A stretch of DNA of 64,000 nt from Gammaproteobacteria bacterium (lineage in GTDB: Bacteria > Pseudomonadota > Gammaproteobacteria > Steroidobacterales > GCA-2729495), in the NCBI GenBank assembly GCA_030746435.1, contig JASLMV010000002.1, forward strand, positions 62,001 to 126,000, given 5' to 3'. The position numbers and the translations under genes are program-made. Below are positions 16,229-25,430 of this stretch, in pieces. The notes beneath the pieces were generated by a model. That model saw only the letters and a program-made list of their open reading frames with translations, was not told the DNA's origin and searched no databases. The first letter of the stretch is position 1; the number at the start of each line of letters is the position of its first letter.

Positions 16229-16926
16229 CAGTCCTTGGCTCCGGAGCCCTGCCTGGTATGCGCATAGCGCTGCAACAACGTGGAGAATTCCTGCGCGAAG
16301 GTGTCGTAACGTACTTCCAGCCGGCTGACCTGGTCGGCATAACGGTTGTAGGCAATCACGGCGGGGATAGCGGCGAACAAACCCATTGCTGTGGCAACCA
16401 GCGCCTCGGCGATGCCGGGCGCAACCATCGCAAGCGTGGCGGACTGCACGTTACCGAGTCCGCGGAACGAGTTCATGATTCCCCAGACCGTTCCGAACAA
16501 CCCGACGTAGGGACTGGTCGAGCCGATGGTCGCCAGGGTCGCAAGACTCTCCTCCAGCCGGTCGGTTTCGCGCATCTGCGCGACCCGCATGGCGCGTTGT
16601 GCACCGTCGAGTACCCGGTCGGCCTCGATCCCCGGTTGCGTAGTCAGGCGTTTAAACTCACGGAAGCCGGCTTCGAAAATACCCGCCATGTTCGCCGGGG
16701 TATCGTCCGAGCCGGTGATTTCGCGATAGATACCGGTCAGGTCACCGCCTGACCAGAAACTGGCTTCGAATTCGTCGGAACTGGCGACCGCTGCTTTCAG
16801 CATCGTGCGTTTACGCAGGATAATCGCCCATGAAGCAACCGACGCTGCCAGCAGCAAAAGCAGCACGAACTGGACGATAGCGCTTGCCTGCAGTACCAGC
16901 CCCATCAATGACATGTCCGTAGTCAT
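16228..16926 (-). CDS. tolQ: Tol-Pal system protein TolQ
   Basis: 232 residues, MotA/TolQ/ExbB family with three membrane spans: IVQFVLLLLLAASVASWAI at the N-terminus, then the pair around YVGLFGTVWGIMNSF and IAEALVATAMGLFAAIPAVIAY, carrying the conserved Gly/Thr pore residues. It forms the stator pentamer around TolR. It is the first tol gene here; the thioesterase ybgC that often precedes it is absent and ruvB comes directly upstream (55 bp gap). Confidence 0.96.
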   Translation of the reverse strand: MTTDMSLMGLVLQASAIVQFVLLLLLAASVASWAIILRKRTMLKAAVASSDEFEASFWSGGDLTGIYREITGSDDTPANMAGIFEAGFREFKRLTTQPGIEADRVLDGAQRAMRVAQMRETDRLEESLATLATIGSTSPYVGLFGTVWGIMNSFRGLGNVQSATLAMVAPGIAEALVATAMGLFAAIPAVIAYNRYADQVSRLEVRYDTFAQEFSTLLQRYAHTRQGSGAKD

Positions 16927-16981
16927 AAAACTGTCCCTAATGTTCTCTCGTGTTTGTCAGTACGGTTAAGCAGGAATAGCA

Positions 16982-18037
16982 TTAGTCGGGGCCATCGAAA
17001 AGCGGCAACTCGGCCGTGGCACCGCCTTTGGGTTCTGCGAGACCGAAGTGCCGGTACGCAAGTGGCGTCGCCACCCTGCCCCTGGGCGTTCGCATCAGGT
17101 AACCCTGCTGGATAAGGAACGGCTCGATGACATCCTCAATGGTGCCACGCTCTTCACCTATCGCTGCCGCCACCGCATCGACGCCCACCGGGCCACCCGA
17201 AAATTTCTCGATAATCGCGAGCAACACCTTCCGATCCATCAGGTCGAAACCGTTCGGGTCGACGTCCAGCAGGTCCATGGCCGCATCGGCGACCGCTTTA
17301 TCGATAAAGCCTTCCGCTTCCACCTCGGCATAGTCGCGCACGCGGCGCATAAGGCGGTTCGCAATCCTGGGTGTGCCCCGCGACCGCGCCGCGATTTCTT
17401 CCGCCCCCTGTTCGTCGAGTCCCACACCGACAATGCCTGCCGACCGATTAACAATAGCCTGTAATTCTTTTTCCGAGTAAAACTCGAGCCGCTGGACGAT
17501 CCCGAAGCGGTCGCGCAAGGGTGACGTGAGCAGGCCTGCCCGTGTCGTCGCACCGACCAGCGTGAAGGGTTTGAGGTTCAGCTTGATCGAGCGCGCGGCC
17601 GGACCTTCGCCGATGAGTATGTCGAGCTGGAAATCTTCCAGCGCCGGGTACAGTACCTCCTCGACGATGGGACTGAGCCGGTGGATCTCATCCACGAACA
17701 GTACGTCGCCGGGTTCGAGGCTCGTGAGTATCGCGGCGAGGTCGCCGGGGCGCTCCAGCACCGGCCCCGAAGTGTGCCGCAGGTTCACATTCAGTTCGCG
17801 GGCAATGATATGAGCCAGTGTCGTTTTGCCCAGCCCGGGCGGGCCGAAGATCAGGGTGTGGTCCAGTGCGTCTTCGCGCTGCCGGGCGGCCGCTATAAAG
17901 ATGCGCATCTGTTTCTTGACAGCAACCTGCCCCACGTAGTCGTCCAGCCTGTCCGGCCTTATCGCGCGTTCGGCTATATCCTCCTCCGCTTCCGGAGCAG
18001 CGGATACCAGGCGTTCGTTTTCCAGTGCGTCAGACAT
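16982..18037 (-). CDS. ruvB: Holliday junction branch migration ATPase RuvB
   Basis: 351 residues. AAA+ motor with Walker [13 protein letters not shown], Walker [11 protein letters not shown], sensor 1 GATTRAG, the arginine finger region [11 protein letters not shown], and a C-terminal winged helix ([18 protein letters not shown]). With RuvA it drives branch migration of Holliday junctions. It is the last of ruvC-ruvA-ruvB, 27 bp after ruvA. Confidence 0.98.
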   Translation of the reverse strand: MSDALENERLVSAAPEAEEDIAERAIRPDRLDDYVGQVAVKKQMRIFIAAARQREDALDHTLIFGPPGLGKTTLAHIIARELNVNLRHTSGPVLERPGDLAAILTSLEPGDVLFVDEIHRLSPIVEEVLYPALEDFQLDILIGEGPAARSIKLNLKPFTLVGATTRAGLLTSPLRDRFGIVQRLEFYSEKELQAIVNRSAGIVGVGLDEQGAEEIAARSRGTPRIANRLMRRVRDYAEVEAEGFIDKAVADAAMDLLDVDPNGFDLMDRKVLLAIIEKFSGGPVGVDAVAAAIGEERGTIEDVIEPFLIQQGYLMRTPRGRVATPLAYRHFGLAEPKGGATAELPLFDGPD

Positions 18038-18064
18038 TTACCTAACCCGTTTAAAAAGCGCCGT

Positions 18065-18673
18065 TCATGAATCACCCGCCGGTGCGGCCGAGCGCAGCAC
18101 CGTGCGAAGAATATCTTCGGTCGAAGCGAGTTCCGCGTCAGCACTGTCCAGCATGCGCCGCGCCTCGGCCGGCTTGTAGCCGAGTGCTGTCAACGCCGTA
18201 AATGCTTCGCGCCGCGGCTCTCCATTACCGCCATCCGTGCCGATTGCCGTAATGCTCAGCACGTTGATCTGCTCGTCGACCCGGTCGCGCATATCCAGTA
18301 TGAGCCGTTCGGCCGTCTTGCGGCCGACGCCGGGTAGTTTGGAAAGCGCTGCCTGGTCTTCTTCCTGCACGCAGCGGACAAAGCCGTCGACGCTGATACC
18401 CGACAGTATGCCCAGGGCAAGCTTGGCGCCGACCCGGTTGACCCGGAGCAGGTTCCTGAAGAGTTTGCGCTCGGCCTCGGTCGCGAAACCGTACAGCGTG
18501 TGCTGATCTTCGCGGACGACCAAGTGCGTTATGAGGTGGATTGTCTCCCCCACGTCCGGCAGTTCGAAACAGGTCGACATCGGCGCTTCGATTTCGTAGC
18601 CGATCCCGTTGACATCGACCACCAGTGTCGGCGGGGATTTTTCAATAAGAATTCCGCGCACGAATCCGATCAC
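18065..18673 (-). CDS. ruvA: Holliday junction DNA helicase subunit RuvA
   Basis: 202 residues from the GTG at 18671-18673, giving MIGFVRGILIEK as in the family; a much longer upstream frame only runs over ruvC. It has an OB-fold N-domain, tandem helix-hairpin-helix motifs (FRNLLRVNRVGAKLALGILS and LSKLPGVGRKTAERLILDM) and the C-terminal domain that binds RuvB (TALTALGYKPAEARRML). The GTG overlaps the ruvC stop (GTGA), so the two are translationally coupled. Length matches E. coli RuvA (203). Confidence 0.97.
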   Translation of the reverse strand: MIGFVRGILIEKSPPTLVVDVNGIGYEIEAPMSTCFELPDVGETIHLITHLVVREDQHTLYGFATEAERKLFRNLLRVNRVGAKLALGILSGISVDGFVRCVQEEDQAALSKLPGVGRKTAERLILDMRDRVDEQINVLSITAIGTDGGNGEPRREAFTALTALGYKPAEARRMLDSADAELASTEDILRTVLRSAAPAGDS

Positions 18674-19179
18674 GACATCGCCTCCGCCAGCCTGAGCCCG
18701 GTGGTACGTGTATGGGCATGGCACAGCGCGACGCCCAAGGCGTCGGATGCGTCCATGGACAAGTCTTCGGTCAGGCTCAGTAAAACCCGGACCATGTGCT
18801 GTACCTGCTCCTTCTCTGCGTTGCCCTTGCCGACGACAGCCTGTTTCACCTCGCGCGCTGCGTATTCGTATACCGGCATGCTTGTGCCGAAAGTCGCACA
18901 TATTGCGGCTGCACGTGCCTGCCCGAGCTTGAGCGCACTGTCGGCGTTCCTGCTCACGAATACGCGTTCGATCGCAAGCTCGGCCGGCTGGTAGTTCTCT
19001 ATCAAATCATTTGTTTCAGCAAAGATGACTTCGAGTCGCGCGGCGCCTTTGTCTGCATGCAATGTCTTGATAACCCCCGAGGCGATGTACTTGCTCTGCT
19101 GGCCGTCGGTATCCAGGATTCCATAGCCGGTTACCCGGCTGCCGGGGTCGATTCCGAGTACGCGTGTCCAGGGCCTCAT
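18670..19179 (-). CDS. ruvC: Crossover junction endodeoxyribonuclease RuvC
   Basis: 169 residues. The RNase-H-like resolvase begins VLGIDPGSRVTGYG with the first catalytic Asp; other acidic residues lie in ELAIERVFV and in the C-terminal DASDALGVALCHAH. It cleaves Holliday junctions presented by RuvAB. Read directly after yebC (12 bp gap) and overlapping ruvA by four bases. Confidence 0.97.
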   Translation of the reverse strand: MRPWTRVLGIDPGSRVTGYGILDTDGQQSKYIASGVIKTLHADKGAARLEVIFAETNDLIENYQPAELAIERVFVSRNADSALKLGQARAAAICATFGTSMPVYEYAAREVKQAVVGKGNAEKEQVQHMVRVLLSLTEDLSMDASDALGVALCHAHTRTTGLRLAEAMS

Positions 19180-19191
19180 GCGCCCGGGCCT

Positions 19192-19932
19192 TTACAGGGT
19201 TGCAAGAATGTCATCGGGGATCTCTGCATTGGAGTGTACGTTCTGCACGTCATCCAGATCTTCGAGCATTTCCAGCAGTTTGACCATGCTCGATGCGTCG
19301 TTGCTGTCCAGTTCGCTGTTCACCGACGAGCGCATCGTGATCTCGCCGATATCCGCCGTCAGGCCGGCATCTGCCAGGGCTGCCTGCACGGCTTCGAAGT
19401 CGGTGGGCGCGGTCAGCACCTCGATAGACCCGTCCGTATCGACGACCACGTCCTCGGCACCTGCCTCGATGGCTGCTTCCATGACGGTATCCTCGTTGGT
19501 GCCCGCCGGGAAGCTGAACAGGCCAGTCTTCGTAAACATGTAGGCCACCGAGCCATCCGCGCCCAGGTTACCGCCGAACTTGCTGAACGCATGCCGCACG
19601 TCTGCGACTGTGCGATTGCGGTTGTCAGTCATGCATTCGACCATCACGGCGACCCCGCCCGGCCCGTAGCCTTCGTAGGTGATCTCTTCGTAGTCCGCGC
19701 CCCCTGTGTTGCCGGCGCCGCGCTTGATCGCCGCAGCGATCTTGTCCTTGGGCAGGCTCTGTGCCCGCGCCTTGTCGACCGCCAACCGCAGGGCCGGATT
19801 ACCTTCAAGGTCGTCACCGGCACGGGCTGCCACCGTGATATTGCGGATCAGCTTGGTAAATAACTTGCCGCGTTTCTTGTCCTGGGCGCCCTTGCGATGC
19901 TGAATGTTTGCCCATTTGGAATGGCCAGCCAT
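19192..19932 (-). CDS. yebC: YebC/TACO1 family protein
   Basis: 246 residues, starting [20 protein letters not shown], the diagnostic N-terminus of the family. Later blocks are [19 protein letters not shown] and the acidic end [20 protein letters not shown]. Members have been described as transcription regulators and as ribosome-associated factors that relieve stalling. Its place directly before ruvC is conserved across gammaproteobacteria. Confidence 0.97.
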   Translation of the reverse strand: MAGHSKWANIQHRKGAQDKKRGKLFTKLIRNITVAARAGDDLEGNPALRLAVDKARAQSLPKDKIAAAIKRGAGNTGGADYEEITYEGYGPGGVAVMVECMTDNRNRTVADVRHAFSKFGGNLGADGSVAYMFTKTGLFSFPAGTNEDTVMEAAIEAGAEDVVVDTDGSIEVLTAPTDFEAVQAALADAGLTADIGEITMRSSVNSELDSNDASSMVKLLEMLEDLDDVQNVHSNAEIPDDILATL

Positions 19933-19949
19933 GTATTCCAGCTCCGGTA

Positions 19950-20507
19950 TCAGAACCGCAGGTTCATGCCCAAATGCAGGCCGTTATCGAACAGCGGATC
20001 GGAATCGTTATCGAACTCACCTTTCACGTAGCGCGCACCGATGTAGATATCGCCGTTGCGCAGGAAGTTGTAGGCAAGCCGCACCGTGTAGTCCTCGTAG
20101 CGTTCCAGGTCGATCGTGCTCAGCATGTCGGGCGCGAAGTAGACATCGGCCCTGAGCGACAAGCGGTTACGGTCCGGGAAGGTGTATTTCAGGTAGCCGC
20201 CCAGCGCCAGCAGTAAGCCGTGCTGGTCCGAATCATCGCCGTCGATGTAGCCGGAGCGGGCGCCCAGACCCGCCTGCAGCGGGTTCTCTCCGTCCGAGGC
20301 ATAGCCTGACTGGAAGATCGAGGCATTGATCATGGTGCCTTCGTCGCTGTTATGAAGCAGGCCGTATTCGGCGTCCAGATCATAACTGTCGAGTTCAAAG
20401 GCCCAGAAACCTCGCACGGCGTTGCCGTTAAAGCTGAGGTCGAGTTCCCCGGCTGTGGCACTGGAGCACAGCAGGACGGTGGCCAGCAGGCCGATAAGGG
20501 TTTTCAT
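19950..20507 (-). CDS. YfaZ-like outer-membrane beta-barrel protein
   Basis: 185 residues from ATG 20507 ([21 protein letters not shown], a clean signal peptide); an earlier start 14 codons upstream adds a non-signal leader. The mature part alternates polar and hydrophobic residues in barrel-like strands, ends in Phe (LGMNLRF) as outer-membrane proteins do, and contains [20 protein letters not shown] and [20 protein letters not shown], which recall the YfaZ family. Function unknown. It is 17 bp past the yebC start side and read in the same direction. Confidence 0.7.
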   Translation of the reverse strand: MKTLIGLLATVLLCSSATAGELDLSFNGNAVRGFWAFELDSYDLDAEYGLLHNSDEGTMINASIFQSGYASDGENPLQAGLGARSGYIDGDDSDQHGLLLALGGYLKYTFPDRNRLSLRADVYFAPDMLSTIDLERYEDYTVRLAYNFLRNGDIYIGARYVKGEFDNDSDPLFDNGLHLGMNLRF

Positions 20508-20616
20508 GCGCAGACTCCGGAACAACAACGCCGGTAATGATACCGCCAATAGCCCTTGGCAACTAGCCGCTAGCAGTTGGTGGCAACCTTGCGGTGTGCG
20601 GGCAGGAGCCTGTGTG

Positions 20617-21075
20617 TCAGATCAGCCGGGTACCGGCAACTTCGACCAGCAGGTAGACCTCATAGATTATGAGGCACGCGTAGACTGCTGCCAGTGATTC
20701 GAGGACACGCCGCACCGGCAGCAGGCCACCCAGCCTGAAGCGCGCCAGCGCAGCCAGCACGATCACACCCACCCCCGTGGCGGTGTATTTGACGCCCAGA
20801 AAAGTGCCGGTGTCGCTCTCGATCAGTACGTGCATGGCCCAGTTGATTTCCTCACTGCCCAGCGCCAGCAGGTGGAGCGTGAACCAGGCATCCATGCAAC
20901 TCATCAACACGATGCTCATGGACACCAGGAAGAGCCCGGAATCATGCCAATCGAGTACGAACACCTGGTCGTCCGCGGGGCGCCGGTTATTGCGGCGCCT
21001 GGGATGCAGGCCTCCGTGTAGCAACGATCTGATTGTCTGGGTCCTTCGGTCGTGCCGGGTGGTTCTTCGCTCCAC
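20617..21075 (-). CDS. DUF5658-like integral membrane protein
   Basis: 152 residues with three hydrophobic segments: GLFLVSMSIVLMSCMDAWFTLHLL, ATGVGVIVLAALARF and LAAVYACLIIYEVYLLVEV. The Asp-Ala-Trp-Phe-Thr stretch after the first span, followed by GSEEINWAMHVL, is the pattern I associate with DUF5658 proteins. The N-terminal 45 residues are basic and polar; a later start is possible. Function unknown. Confidence 0.6.
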   Translation of the reverse strand: MERRTTRHDRRTQTIRSLLHGGLHPRRRNNRRPADDQVFVLDWHDSGLFLVSMSIVLMSCMDAWFTLHLLALGSEEINWAMHVLIESDTGTFLGVKYTATGVGVIVLAALARFRLGGLLPVRRVLESLAAVYACLIIYEVYLLVEVAGTRLI

Positions 21076-21377
21076 ACCTTCCCCTTTGGCCGCTTCTCTG
21101 GCAGCTTCTGTGCCGGGCCTGTCCCCCGGCTATTCCGCTTGAACGCCCACCGCTGCGGTGCGTTGGATAATGCGTGGTCGATTATAGGGGTAGCGGAAAG
21201 GGCTTAACCCGCTGAATTTGCGGATTATGTCAGCCCTTCAGTGGCCAGGTAACACTCAGGCAGATTGTACTACTAACTATTTCATTATCTGTCAGTCAGT
21301 TATCTACAGTAACTCAAGTTCATTATGAAGGTCAGGCGCCACTTTTTAGTGGCCTGCTGGCCCACAGACGGTCAGCG

Positions 21378-21404
21378 CAAAAAAAAGCCGGGACAAGCCC
21401 GGCT
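21378..21404 (-). terminator. Rho-independent terminator (leftward)
   Basis: AGCCGGG/CCCGGCT stem with a 5-nt loop; on the minus strand it is followed by eight T. It closes the PEP-CTERM gene run. The 300 bp to its left (21076-21377) hold nothing else I can recognise. Confidence 0.85.
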
Positions 21405-21429
21405 CAGTTTCGGGGTCAAAAGTCTGTAT

Positions 21430-21635
21430 CTAGCCCGGGAGCCCATGTAACTCCTCGGATCTTGCATTGTTCCGGCGCCGCATCCAGGCCAGCATGGCGA
21501 TTGCGGATATGAAGAGCCACACAGTGGGCGGCAGCGGTACCACGCTGAACCCCCGTGCATTGGATAATTCGGCAATATTGCCGCCTGCGATACGGCACAA
21601 CCAAGTAAGAGCAGAGTTGCCAGTAGGTGTTTCAT
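21430..21635 (-). pseudogene. Remnant of a third PEP-CTERM gene
   Basis: The ATG at 21635 overlaps the stop of the previous gene (TAATG) and starts a signal peptide (MKHLLATLLLLGCAVSQAA). About 30 codons later a different frame continues with a PEP-CTERM tail (VVPLPPTVWLF, LAWMRRRN). The body of the gene is missing and the two ends are out of frame, so this is a deletion remnant with only the export signal and the exosortase-type anchor left. Confidence 0.75.
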
Positions 21636-22370
21636 TACTGACTCCTACGTCGCACCCAGGCAAGAAACCCTAAACCAGAACCGAACAGCCAGACTGCGGC
21701 GGGGAGGGGGACAGCGTTCAAAGTCACAGAATAGTTTGCGTCAAATACCGCTAAGCCATCTTCCGAGAATTCCGGGTAAGGCAATTCGCTGAAAGAATTA
21801 AAGTTCAAAAGCAAAAATCCATCGCCGGGTAGAAGGCCAGAAAATGTTGCGTCAGTTACGTTACCGCCTTCGTAACTTACTAACGTCGTACAATCAACAT
21901 AGCCATCAAAGCAATGTTCCATCTCGAACATATTTTCAGGGTCAATCCCCAACACCGACAGCGATATGTCGTAACGAACATCATGGCTAATCTCATTCAC
22001 TCTAAATTTTGTAGAGACATACGTGCCATACCTAACTCATGGCCCGTAACCTGCTAATTCCGACTGCATTCCCGCACCGACCGTCCACTGATAGTTCGAG
22101 TATTCACCGGGGTCAGGTGATGCGGCTGAATCACCGGATGCCTGATGCAAAAGGTAATTTCCGGTTCTAGGATGAGTCCAGTCGCCCGTTAACCACGAGA
22201 GGTTGCGGTCGTAGACATAATCTAGAGTCCAGTCGCTGGGGTCTACGCTGCCGCCCTGGTAAGTAATTGGCAGGCCAGGCTGGTTAACGCGAAATCTATC
22301 AAGGTTAAACGTCGCCGCCTGCACCGACCCACACGCTAGCAGCAGCATTAGCATGATTAGTTTTTTTCAT
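21635..22370 (-). pseudogene. PEP-CTERM protein gene with two lesions (A7 frameshift, in-frame TGA)
   Basis: The ATG at 22368-22370 has a GGAG ribosome site and overlaps the stop of the upstream gene (ATGA). It is followed by seven A. With six A the frame would read MKKLIMLMLLLACGSVQAA, an ideal signal peptide, and the gene would be 735 nt (244 residues), close to its 245-residue neighbour. As written, that frame is reached only from ATG 22354. A TGA at 22037-22039 then interrupts the same frame between ELAGYGP and VRYGTYVSTKF; translation resumes without shift to a perfect PEP-CTERM tail (VPLPAAVWLFGSGLGFLAW, RRRSQ). Broken gene, or recoded, or sequence error. Confidence 0.8.
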
Positions 22371-23104
22371 GGCTGACTCCTGCGGCGTACCCAGGCAAGA
22401 AAGCCTAAACCGGAACCGAACAGCCAGACAGCGGCTGGGAGCGGTACCACCGAGCCGGCAAATTTGACGGACCCCGTTGAAGGGTCCATCGGCCAGATGT
22501 CCTTGAAGTTCGGGTTCGTGGAAAGTCCCATAACCTTGGCGACAAAGAGAACGCAATTGGTCGGCGCTACGTCTATAGGATATATCTCGCCGGGGCCCTG
22601 CCCGCCCGGGGCGCACGCTGGCAGATAGTCCTGAGGGGTATCGCCATCAACACCGAAAATCGAGAAGTTCAGCGTATTCTTGAGATACTCACCCGACATA
22701 AAGGCGTCGAAGAAGCCAAACTCGAGCCAACCCTCACCGTTTTCATAATCTTCGTTAACCACCCATTCGAACGGACGAAGAATGTTATTAATCGTTGCGC
22801 CCGAGCTGCCGAAGTTGAACTTGAAGGCACTGATTCCGAAATTGTTCCAGTCGGGAACTAAATTGTGTAGCGCGCCCAGTGTCGTGACGCTGAAATCGAT
22901 ATCGCCGTTGTTTCCATCGCTTATCGTAACTTCCAGGTAGTTCGTGCCGTCCGGGTAAACTTCCTGGTTATTCGACAGGTTCATAAACATGCTGATGCTC
23001 GAAGCACTTGCTTGCGTCGAAATAAGCAGCGCGATACAAGCCAGCGTGTTCAGGGCCAGTGCTTTGCCAATCCAACGTGCACCTTTGGTTGAATGCAACA
23101 TCAT
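22367..23104 (-). CDS. PEP-CTERM exported protein
   Basis: 245 residues from ATG 23104, with GGAGAAG upstream; a longer frame from 23164 lacks a ribosome site. It has an N-terminal signal peptide (WIGKALALNTLACIALLISTQASA), a predicted beta-rich body with Asn/Asp-rich stretches, and the C-terminal sorting signal VPLPAAVWLFGSGLG followed by LAWVRRRS: the PEP-like motif, a membrane span and a basic end. Such proteins are cut and anchored or released by an exosortase, usually with extracellular polysaccharide. No exosortase gene is in this window. It heads a run of three paralogues with overlapping stops and starts. Confidence 0.85.
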   Translation of the reverse strand: MMLHSTKGARWIGKALALNTLACIALLISTQASASSISMFMNLSNNQEVYPDGTNYLEVTISDGNNGDIDFSVTTLGALHNLVPDWNNFGISAFKFNFGSSGATINNILRPFEWVVNEDYENGEGWLEFGFFDAFMSGEYLKNTLNFSIFGVDGDTPQDYLPACAPGGQGPGEIYPIDVAPTNCVLFVAKVMGLSTNPNFKDIWPMDPSTGSVKFAGSVVPLPAAVWLFGSGLGFLAWVRRRSQP

Positions 23105-23379
23105 TCGTTCTTCTCCGCTGTAGTTATTGCTTCTGAACGGATAGCGGCGCTTACGATTCGCCATGTACTATCCATTCGCCTGTACAGCGCGGGGAGGAAC
23201 GATAAGATTCTGTCAGGCCCTGCACCGCCCCGAACTGACGGTGCTACCAGGCAGAGATTGCCTTCCTTCCCTTACTGTACTTACGCCCCAACTGCTGGCT
23301 TCTTGCTACCGCCCTTCGACGGCCTGGGTCTTCTTTAAGGATTTGCCAATCCGCTTAACTAATGCGTCGCTAATCCCTG

Positions 23380-24234
23380 TTAGTCTTCGTCGAGTAGCTT
23401 CTCGAGCCTTTCAACGCGCTCAGCGATATCGGCCAGTCTCACGTCAACCGACTTCTTCGACCGTTTACGCTGCTTGCCTGGTGCCTGTGCGCGATTTCCG
23501 GCGCCGTTTTTTGCGCCGTTCGTTTGACGCTCCATGTTGTGCAGTACCTCTTGAAGCGATCCAATGTCATCCGGTTGTGGCATATAGCCGGGCACCTCGT
23601 CCGACGTGCCGCCGCAGAAGCAGCTCACGTTCCAACTCGAGGCAATCTCATCAGCGTTGCCATTTGCATGGCCGTTGCCATTTGCATGGCCGTTGCCATT
23701 TGCATGGCCGTTGCCATTTGCGTGACCGTTGCTTGAGCCGTTCGTAACGGAACGCCGGCCCCCATTTGTATGGTTTTTGCTGACGAACTCGGAGATATCG
23801 AGGACTGCGCCGATCGGGTACTGTCCGGCGTCAACCACCCTGATCTGAGCCGGGGTGAGGCTGTTCAGTGCTTCCTGGATGGTTTCCGGGGCCACCATGG
23901 GGAACAGCGCAAGGAGTTGTGCGCGAACACGATAGCGGCGGGTTTCATCGACCAGGGCTTTTTCATTGTTCAGCCTGGCCAGGCGATTGATATCGCGCGT
24001 CGATAACTGTTTCAGGAAGGCCGACAGGGCCTGCAGATTCGGAAATTCCTTTTTCATCAGCGTGCGGATACGCGGTACGAGCTGCAGCACATCCACATCG
24101 GACTGTGGGTACCGCGCACCACGGCCCCTGTGTGAGGGCCCGGCGAGTATCCCCTTGGCGATGTAGTCGCTGATGGTTCTGCGCGTGAACCCGGACATCT
24201 GTTCGAGTTCACCTACGGTATAAGTGCGGATCAT
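23380..24234 (-). CDS. MerR-like regulator with Asn-Gly-His-Ala repeat
   Basis: 284 residues. The N-terminal winged helix is MerR-like (YTVGELEQMSGFTRRTISDY, then GRGARYPQSDVDVLQLV). The middle contains a tandem run of NGHANG hexapeptides (about residues 165-195) coded by an 18-bp minisatellite, then CFCGG, and a basic stretch (GKQRKRSKK) before a C-terminal leucine-containing helix (LADIAERVERLEKLL) fit for dimerisation. It lacks a recognisable effector domain of classical MerR proteins. It is divergent from the DUF1838 gene across an AT-rich spacer with a good inverted repeat, so it probably controls itself and its neighbours. Confidence 0.75.
   Translation of the reverse strand: MIRTYTVGELEQMSGFTRRTISDYIAKGILAGPSHRGRGARYPQSDVDVLQLVPRIRTLMKKEFPNLQALSAFLKQLSTRDINRLARLNNEKALVDETRRYRVRAQLLALFPMVAPETIQEALNSLTPAQIRVVDAGQYPIGAVLDISEFVSKNHTNGGRRSVTNGSSNGHANGNGHANGNGHANGNGHANGNADEIASSWNVSCFCGGTSDEVPGYMPQPDDIGSLQEVLHNMERQTNGAKNGAGNRAQAPGKQRKRSKKSVDVRLADIAERVERLEKLLDED
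23655..23735. repeat. 18-bp minisatellite inside the MerR-like gene
   Basis: About four tandem copies of an 18-bp unit (GTTGCCATTTGCATGGCC in plus-strand order), the last degenerate (CGTGAC). It keeps the frame and codes NGHANG hexapeptides. Copy number is likely variable between strains. Confidence 0.9.
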
Positions 24235-24553
24235 TTAGACTCCTTCCACCGGAATAACGCGATAAAACACGTGGTTTTATTCCGCTATTTCACTTAAAAA
24301 TCTACTATAAGCTATTGATAGATAACTTATAAAGATTTTTAATTCCTTAATTAGGAAAATATAGTACAACAAGTCAGTAGTAAACGCCCGTTTTTTTCAT
24401 GATTTGATTGCAATTTTTTCCGATTTTAGCTTTTTCGTGTTGCTGTCGCCTGGTCTTTGGGTGCCCGGATGCGAGGCAGCAGGCGAATATGGCAAGGACA
24501 GGCGCTTGCCCTTAAGCTGCACAGCCGCGCCTCGGTAACGGATGTAAAGATCG
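24235..24553. promoter_or_regulatory. AT-rich divergent promoter region with inverted repeat
   Basis: This 319-bp spacer separates the leftward MerR-like gene and the rightward DUF1838 gene. At 24262-24280 ATAAAAC and GTTTTAT form a perfect 7-bp inverted repeat around ACGTG, extended outward by GGAATAA (24251-24257) and TTATTCC (24277-24283). It is 28 bp from the regulator start, a plausible operator. 24290-24440 is much richer in A and T than its surroundings, with several TATA-like hexamers; no other feature is seen. Confidence 0.5.
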
Positions 24554-25429
24554 ATGGACCGGCGAAAATTTATGTTAAGTGGCGCCCTGCTCCCCCTGGC
24601 CGGCACCTTTCAGGTAATTGCCGGGGCTGCCGGCACGTCACCGGCACTGCTCGCAGCCGACCCGGAGACATTGCGGGCCTGGATGAAACTCGCCGGATCG
24701 CTCGACGACCGGTTGGTAATCTGGTGGATGGACGGCGTGCGCTACGGCGTGGTCGATTCGATGGCCCGGCCCCTGCACGGGATGAAGATCGCGTTGTTCC
24801 AGCGCTACTTCGAGCAACCGGACGGTTACTGGAAGCTCGCCATGTTTGAGCTGACTTACTACACCGACCTGGAGAGCGGCAAGTTGCTGAACACCTTCGC
24901 CAATCCCTACACCGGTGAAACGAACACGGTCCGGCATGTTCGCCTCGGACCTGATATACGGCATCAGACCGCGGACGGCCAGCTCGCTGATCCCGATGAC
25001 GCCGCTATGCAGAGCTTTCTCAAGCAGTATTCGACCAGCCTGGGGCCTGCCCTCGTGAGCGGCGACCATGTCTGGATCCCGACGTCGGTGGAAGCGGAAA
25101 TCGTATTTCCGTCGCCAAAAGCGCCCTCAATACGTATCAGCCACTACACTACCGTGCTGGGTTCGCTGCACGATGTGAATAACCCGGATATTATTTCGGC
25201 ACCGTGCACGCTGGCTTTTCAGAACGTAATCAAGTGGGAACCCTGGATGCAGATGGGCGAGCATCCCGGGCATGGCATGAGCAAGGCCGCTGGCCGCAAA
25301 CTCGAACGTGTGGACGACCTGCCGGCCGACTACCTCGAGATGGCACACCGGGTGCACCCGAAACTGATAAAGGACCCCGTGGCCACGCTCGCCGGCAAGG
25401 TTGCAGAGATCCGGGGTCAGGCAACCTGA
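24554..25429 (+). CDS. DUF1838 family protein, Tat-like signal
   Basis: 291 residues. The N-terminus MDRRKFMLSGALLPLAGTF is a twin-arginine-type signal. The rest matches the DUF1838 pattern: LDDRLVIWWMDGVRYGV, LFQRYFEQPDGYWKLAMFELTYYTDLESG (cited in parts: MFELTYYTDLESG), FANPYTGETNTVRH and KWEPWMQMGEHPGHGM near the end. Function of the family is unknown; members often occur with catabolic or steroid-degradation genes. The HicB-like gene starts directly after its stop. Confidence 0.78.
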   Translation: MDRRKFMLSGALLPLAGTFQVIAGAAGTSPALLAADPETLRAWMKLAGSLDDRLVIWWMDGVRYGVVDSMARPLHGMKIALFQRYFEQPDGYWKLAMFELTYYTDLESGKLLNTFANPYTGETNTVRHVRLGPDIRHQTADGQLADPDDAAMQSFLKQYSTSLGPALVSGDHVWIPTSVEAEIVFPSPKAPSIRISHYTTVLGSLHDVNNPDIISAPCTLAFQNVIKWEPWMQMGEHPGHGMSKAAGRKLERVDDLPADYLEMAHRVHPKLIKDPVATLAGKVAEIRGQAT

Positions 25430-25430
25430 C

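Noticed and set aside
16927-16981. Missing ybgC between ruvB and tolQ as a deletion
   Set aside because: Many gammaproteobacteria keep ybgC elsewhere; the 55-bp gap has no remnant, so nothing supports a recent loss.
22037-22039. In-frame TGA as a selenocysteine codon
   Set aside because: No SECIS-like stem directly after it, no selenoprotein family known with this body, and other lesions are present in the same gene.
23650-23740. Short regularly spaced repeats resembling a small CRISPR
   Set aside because: The 18-bp units are contiguous with no unique spacers and code NGHANG in frame within a regulator gene; it is a minisatellite.
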